A model generated the notes under the pieces. It saw only the letters and a program-made list of their open reading frames with translations. It did not search any database and had not been told where the DNA came from. A program made the position numbers and the translations under genes. Below are positions 61,833 through 64,000 of a stretch of DNA of 64,000 nucleotides, piece by piece. The stretch lies in assembly GCA_031292035.1 (NCBI GenBank), contig JARLHX010000407.1:1-64000 (forward strand). Reading direction: 5' to 3'. Every line of letters begins with the position of its first letter. Positions within the stretch are counted from its first letter, which is position 1. Source of the stretch: Negativicutes bacterium (GTDB lineage: Bacteria > Bacillota_C > Negativicutes > Sporomusales_B > JARLHX01).

Positions 61833-61862
61833 TTGACAATATTTATAACGATATGGTAATAT
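61833..61862 (+). promoter_or_regulatory. Sigma-70-type promoter of the S-box operon
   Basis: TTGACA (61833-61838) and TAATAT (61857-61862) are separated by 18 bp, about 20 bp before the riboswitch. Confidence 0.75.
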
Positions 61863-61884
61863 CTAAAACAATTCAATATAGTAT

Positions 61885-62040
61885 TCTCTTATCAAGAGTG
61901 GTCGAGGGACTGGCCCGATGACACCCGGCAACCGGCGCGCAGCGCAGAGGTGCTAATTCCAGCAGGAGAAATCCTGGAAGATGAGAGGGAGTTTTTGAGT
62001 CGATCAAGGCCCCTTTCATTGGAAAGGGGCCTTTCAATTT
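61885..62040 (+). promoter_or_regulatory. SAM-I (S-box) riboswitch with terminator
   Basis: The aptamer spans 61885-61987: P1 pairs CTCTTATC with GATGAGAG, and the conserved core reads AAGAGTGGTCGAGGGACTGG, then GATGACACCCGGCAACC and a late GAGGTGCTAATTCC element. A terminator follows: AAGGCCCCTTTC (62006-62017) with GAAAGGGGCCTT (62022-62033) and a T-rich end. SAM binding would stop transcription of the downstream metY operon. Confidence 0.96.
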
Positions 62041-62068
62041 ATTCTATCAAGGAAAGGGTGGGGAGAAG

Positions 62069-62239
62069 ATGAATAGTCTCAGCTGTTCCGGCAGCGATAA
62101 GATAGCTTCGAATTCGCCGGGTAACCGTGAACCGCAGGGCGACGTCGTCGTCATCGTCATCCGCGGCGGCAAGGTCGTCCGGTTTGAAAATACAATCGAC
62201 CGGCCTGGCGTCGAAGGGGTGTGTGGCGATGGGATATAG
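62069..62239 (+). CDS. Short unrecognised ORF in the S-box operon
   Basis: A 56-residue ORF starting at ATG 62069 with GGGGAGAAG just upstream. The central part (DVVVIVIRGGKVVRFENT) resembles in pattern the VxxVVxDGxVVQIEx core of YezD-type proteins, as in the next gene, so it may be a short relative. It lies between the riboswitch and the YezD-like gene, so it should be repressed by SAM. The start, spacing and composition support translation, but no family can be named with certainty. Confidence 0.6.
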   Translation: MNSLSCSGSDKIASNSPGNREPQGDVVVIVIRGGKVVRFENTIDRPGVEGVCGDGI

Positions 62240-62302
62240 CCCGCGGCGCGCGCTAAGTCGACTGTGGAGGGAAGAATAAACATTGCGGGGGAGTGAGCAG
62301 GC

Positions 62303-62644
62303 ATGGAGATAGCGAATGACGTCTGGGATCTTGTCGAGGCGGAAATCCAGAAGATCTGTCATGGTACGGTGTCGCTGATCGTCCAGGATGGTCGCCTGAT
62401 CCAGCTGGATAAAGCCGAAAAAATCCGGCTGAACCCGCGAGAGTTGGCACAAAAGACAGGGGTTTGCCTGGCGGCCGGGCAAGACGCTAAGTCCCAGAGC
62501 CTCCGTATCCCGCTGGCCGCAGCGTTGAAGGGGGTGCGCTTTGGTCAGGTCGTGGTTGTCCTCAAGGATGGCAATGTGGTGCAGATTGAGCGGGTCGAAA
62601 AACAGCGAGTCAATGACTGGATGGGATTCGGTGCCGGGATTTGA
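62303..62644 (+). CDS. YezD-family (DUF2292) small protein
   Basis: A 113-residue protein whose C-terminal 40 residues (RFGQVVVVLKDGNVVQIERV) match the YezD/DUF2292 pattern. An N-terminal copy-like segment (GTVSLIVQDGRLIQLDKAEK) suggests an internal repeat of the same fold. YezD-type proteins often occur next to sulfur assimilation genes; their role is unknown. GGGGGAG lies about 9 bp before ATG 62303. It is downstream of the SAM riboswitch and upstream of metY, so it is part of the sulfur regulon. Confidence 0.75.
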   Translation: MEIANDVWDLVEAEIQKICHGTVSLIVQDGRLIQLDKAEKIRLNPRELAQKTGVCLAAGQDAKSQSLRIPLAAALKGVRFGQVVVVLKDGNVVQIERVEKQRVNDWMGFGAGI

Positions 62645-62694
62645 GGTCTTGCGAGGGCGATAGGGCCAAATGGGGCTAAGAATTGAAAATATAA

Positions 62695-64000
<1,306 letters not shown>

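Overview
The window looks like the chromosome of a strictly anaerobic bacterium of the Firmicutes, most plausibly a Sporomusaceae-type member of the Negativicutes. This is inferred from gene content and not from a marker gene: an S-box (SAM-I) riboswitch before metY, a double-cubane-cluster reductase with its activator, heterodisulfide-reductase-like (Hdr) subunits, sigma-54 regulation of anaerobic catabolic operons, and a tRNA-Sec gene. There is no rRNA, no CRISPR array and no phage.

Layout. 1-1320: the end of an ECF sigma factor gene, a decayed small gene and a C_GCAxxG_C_C protein. 1912-9162: a Tn7-like transposition module with two TniQ/TnsD paralogues, a small DDE fragment, a TnsA-TnsB fusion, TnsC and a small unknown ORF. 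It is followed by non-coding DNA with short repeats (9.2-9.8 kb), a hypothetical gene and a broken macro-domain-like gene. 11993-25387: an accessory-looking segment that begins at selC and ends at a decayed selC copy. It holds a CBS-PAS sigma-54 activator, a -24/-12 promoter and a long operon: CoA-transferase alpha1/beta1, MFS, HdrC1-B1-A-C2-B2, CoA-transferase alpha2/beta2 and a CoA-disulfide-reductase-rhodanese fusion. The alpha2 gene has an in-frame UGA followed by a bacterial SECIS-like hairpin.

26-31 kb: a truncated dicarboxylate symporter, a TSUP permease, an Asp/Glu racemase family protein, an EamA exporter and a divergent LysR regulator. 31-39.8 kb: a PrpR-type sigma-54 activator, a perfect palindrome, a second -24/-12 promoter and a sugar-acid-type operon (split UxaA-like dehydratase, LarA-like protein, two MFS carriers, DapA-family lyase). 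40-46 kb: housekeeping and stress genes (class II photolyase, epimerase, polysaccharide deacetylase) and the double-cubane reductase pair. 46-51 kb: a MalT-like LuxR regulator, a DUF2442 protein, a secreted protein and two membrane proteins. 51.8-54.7 kb: an MFS carrier, a GntR/FCD regulator and an HpaI-type aldolase.

55-61.7 kb: an HD-GYP protein, then an RpiR regulator divergent from an operon of class V aminotransferase, LeuC-like and LeuD-like subunits and a DAACS symporter. 61.8-64 kb: promoter, SAM riboswitch, a 56-residue ORF, a YezD-family protein and metY, which runs off the window.

Most promising for novelty: the Hdr/CoA-transferase operon bracketed by selC copies, with its possible selenocysteine codon in a CoA-transferase subunit, and the compact TnsAB element with paired TniQ proteins. 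All functional assignments come from reading motifs; no database search was possible.
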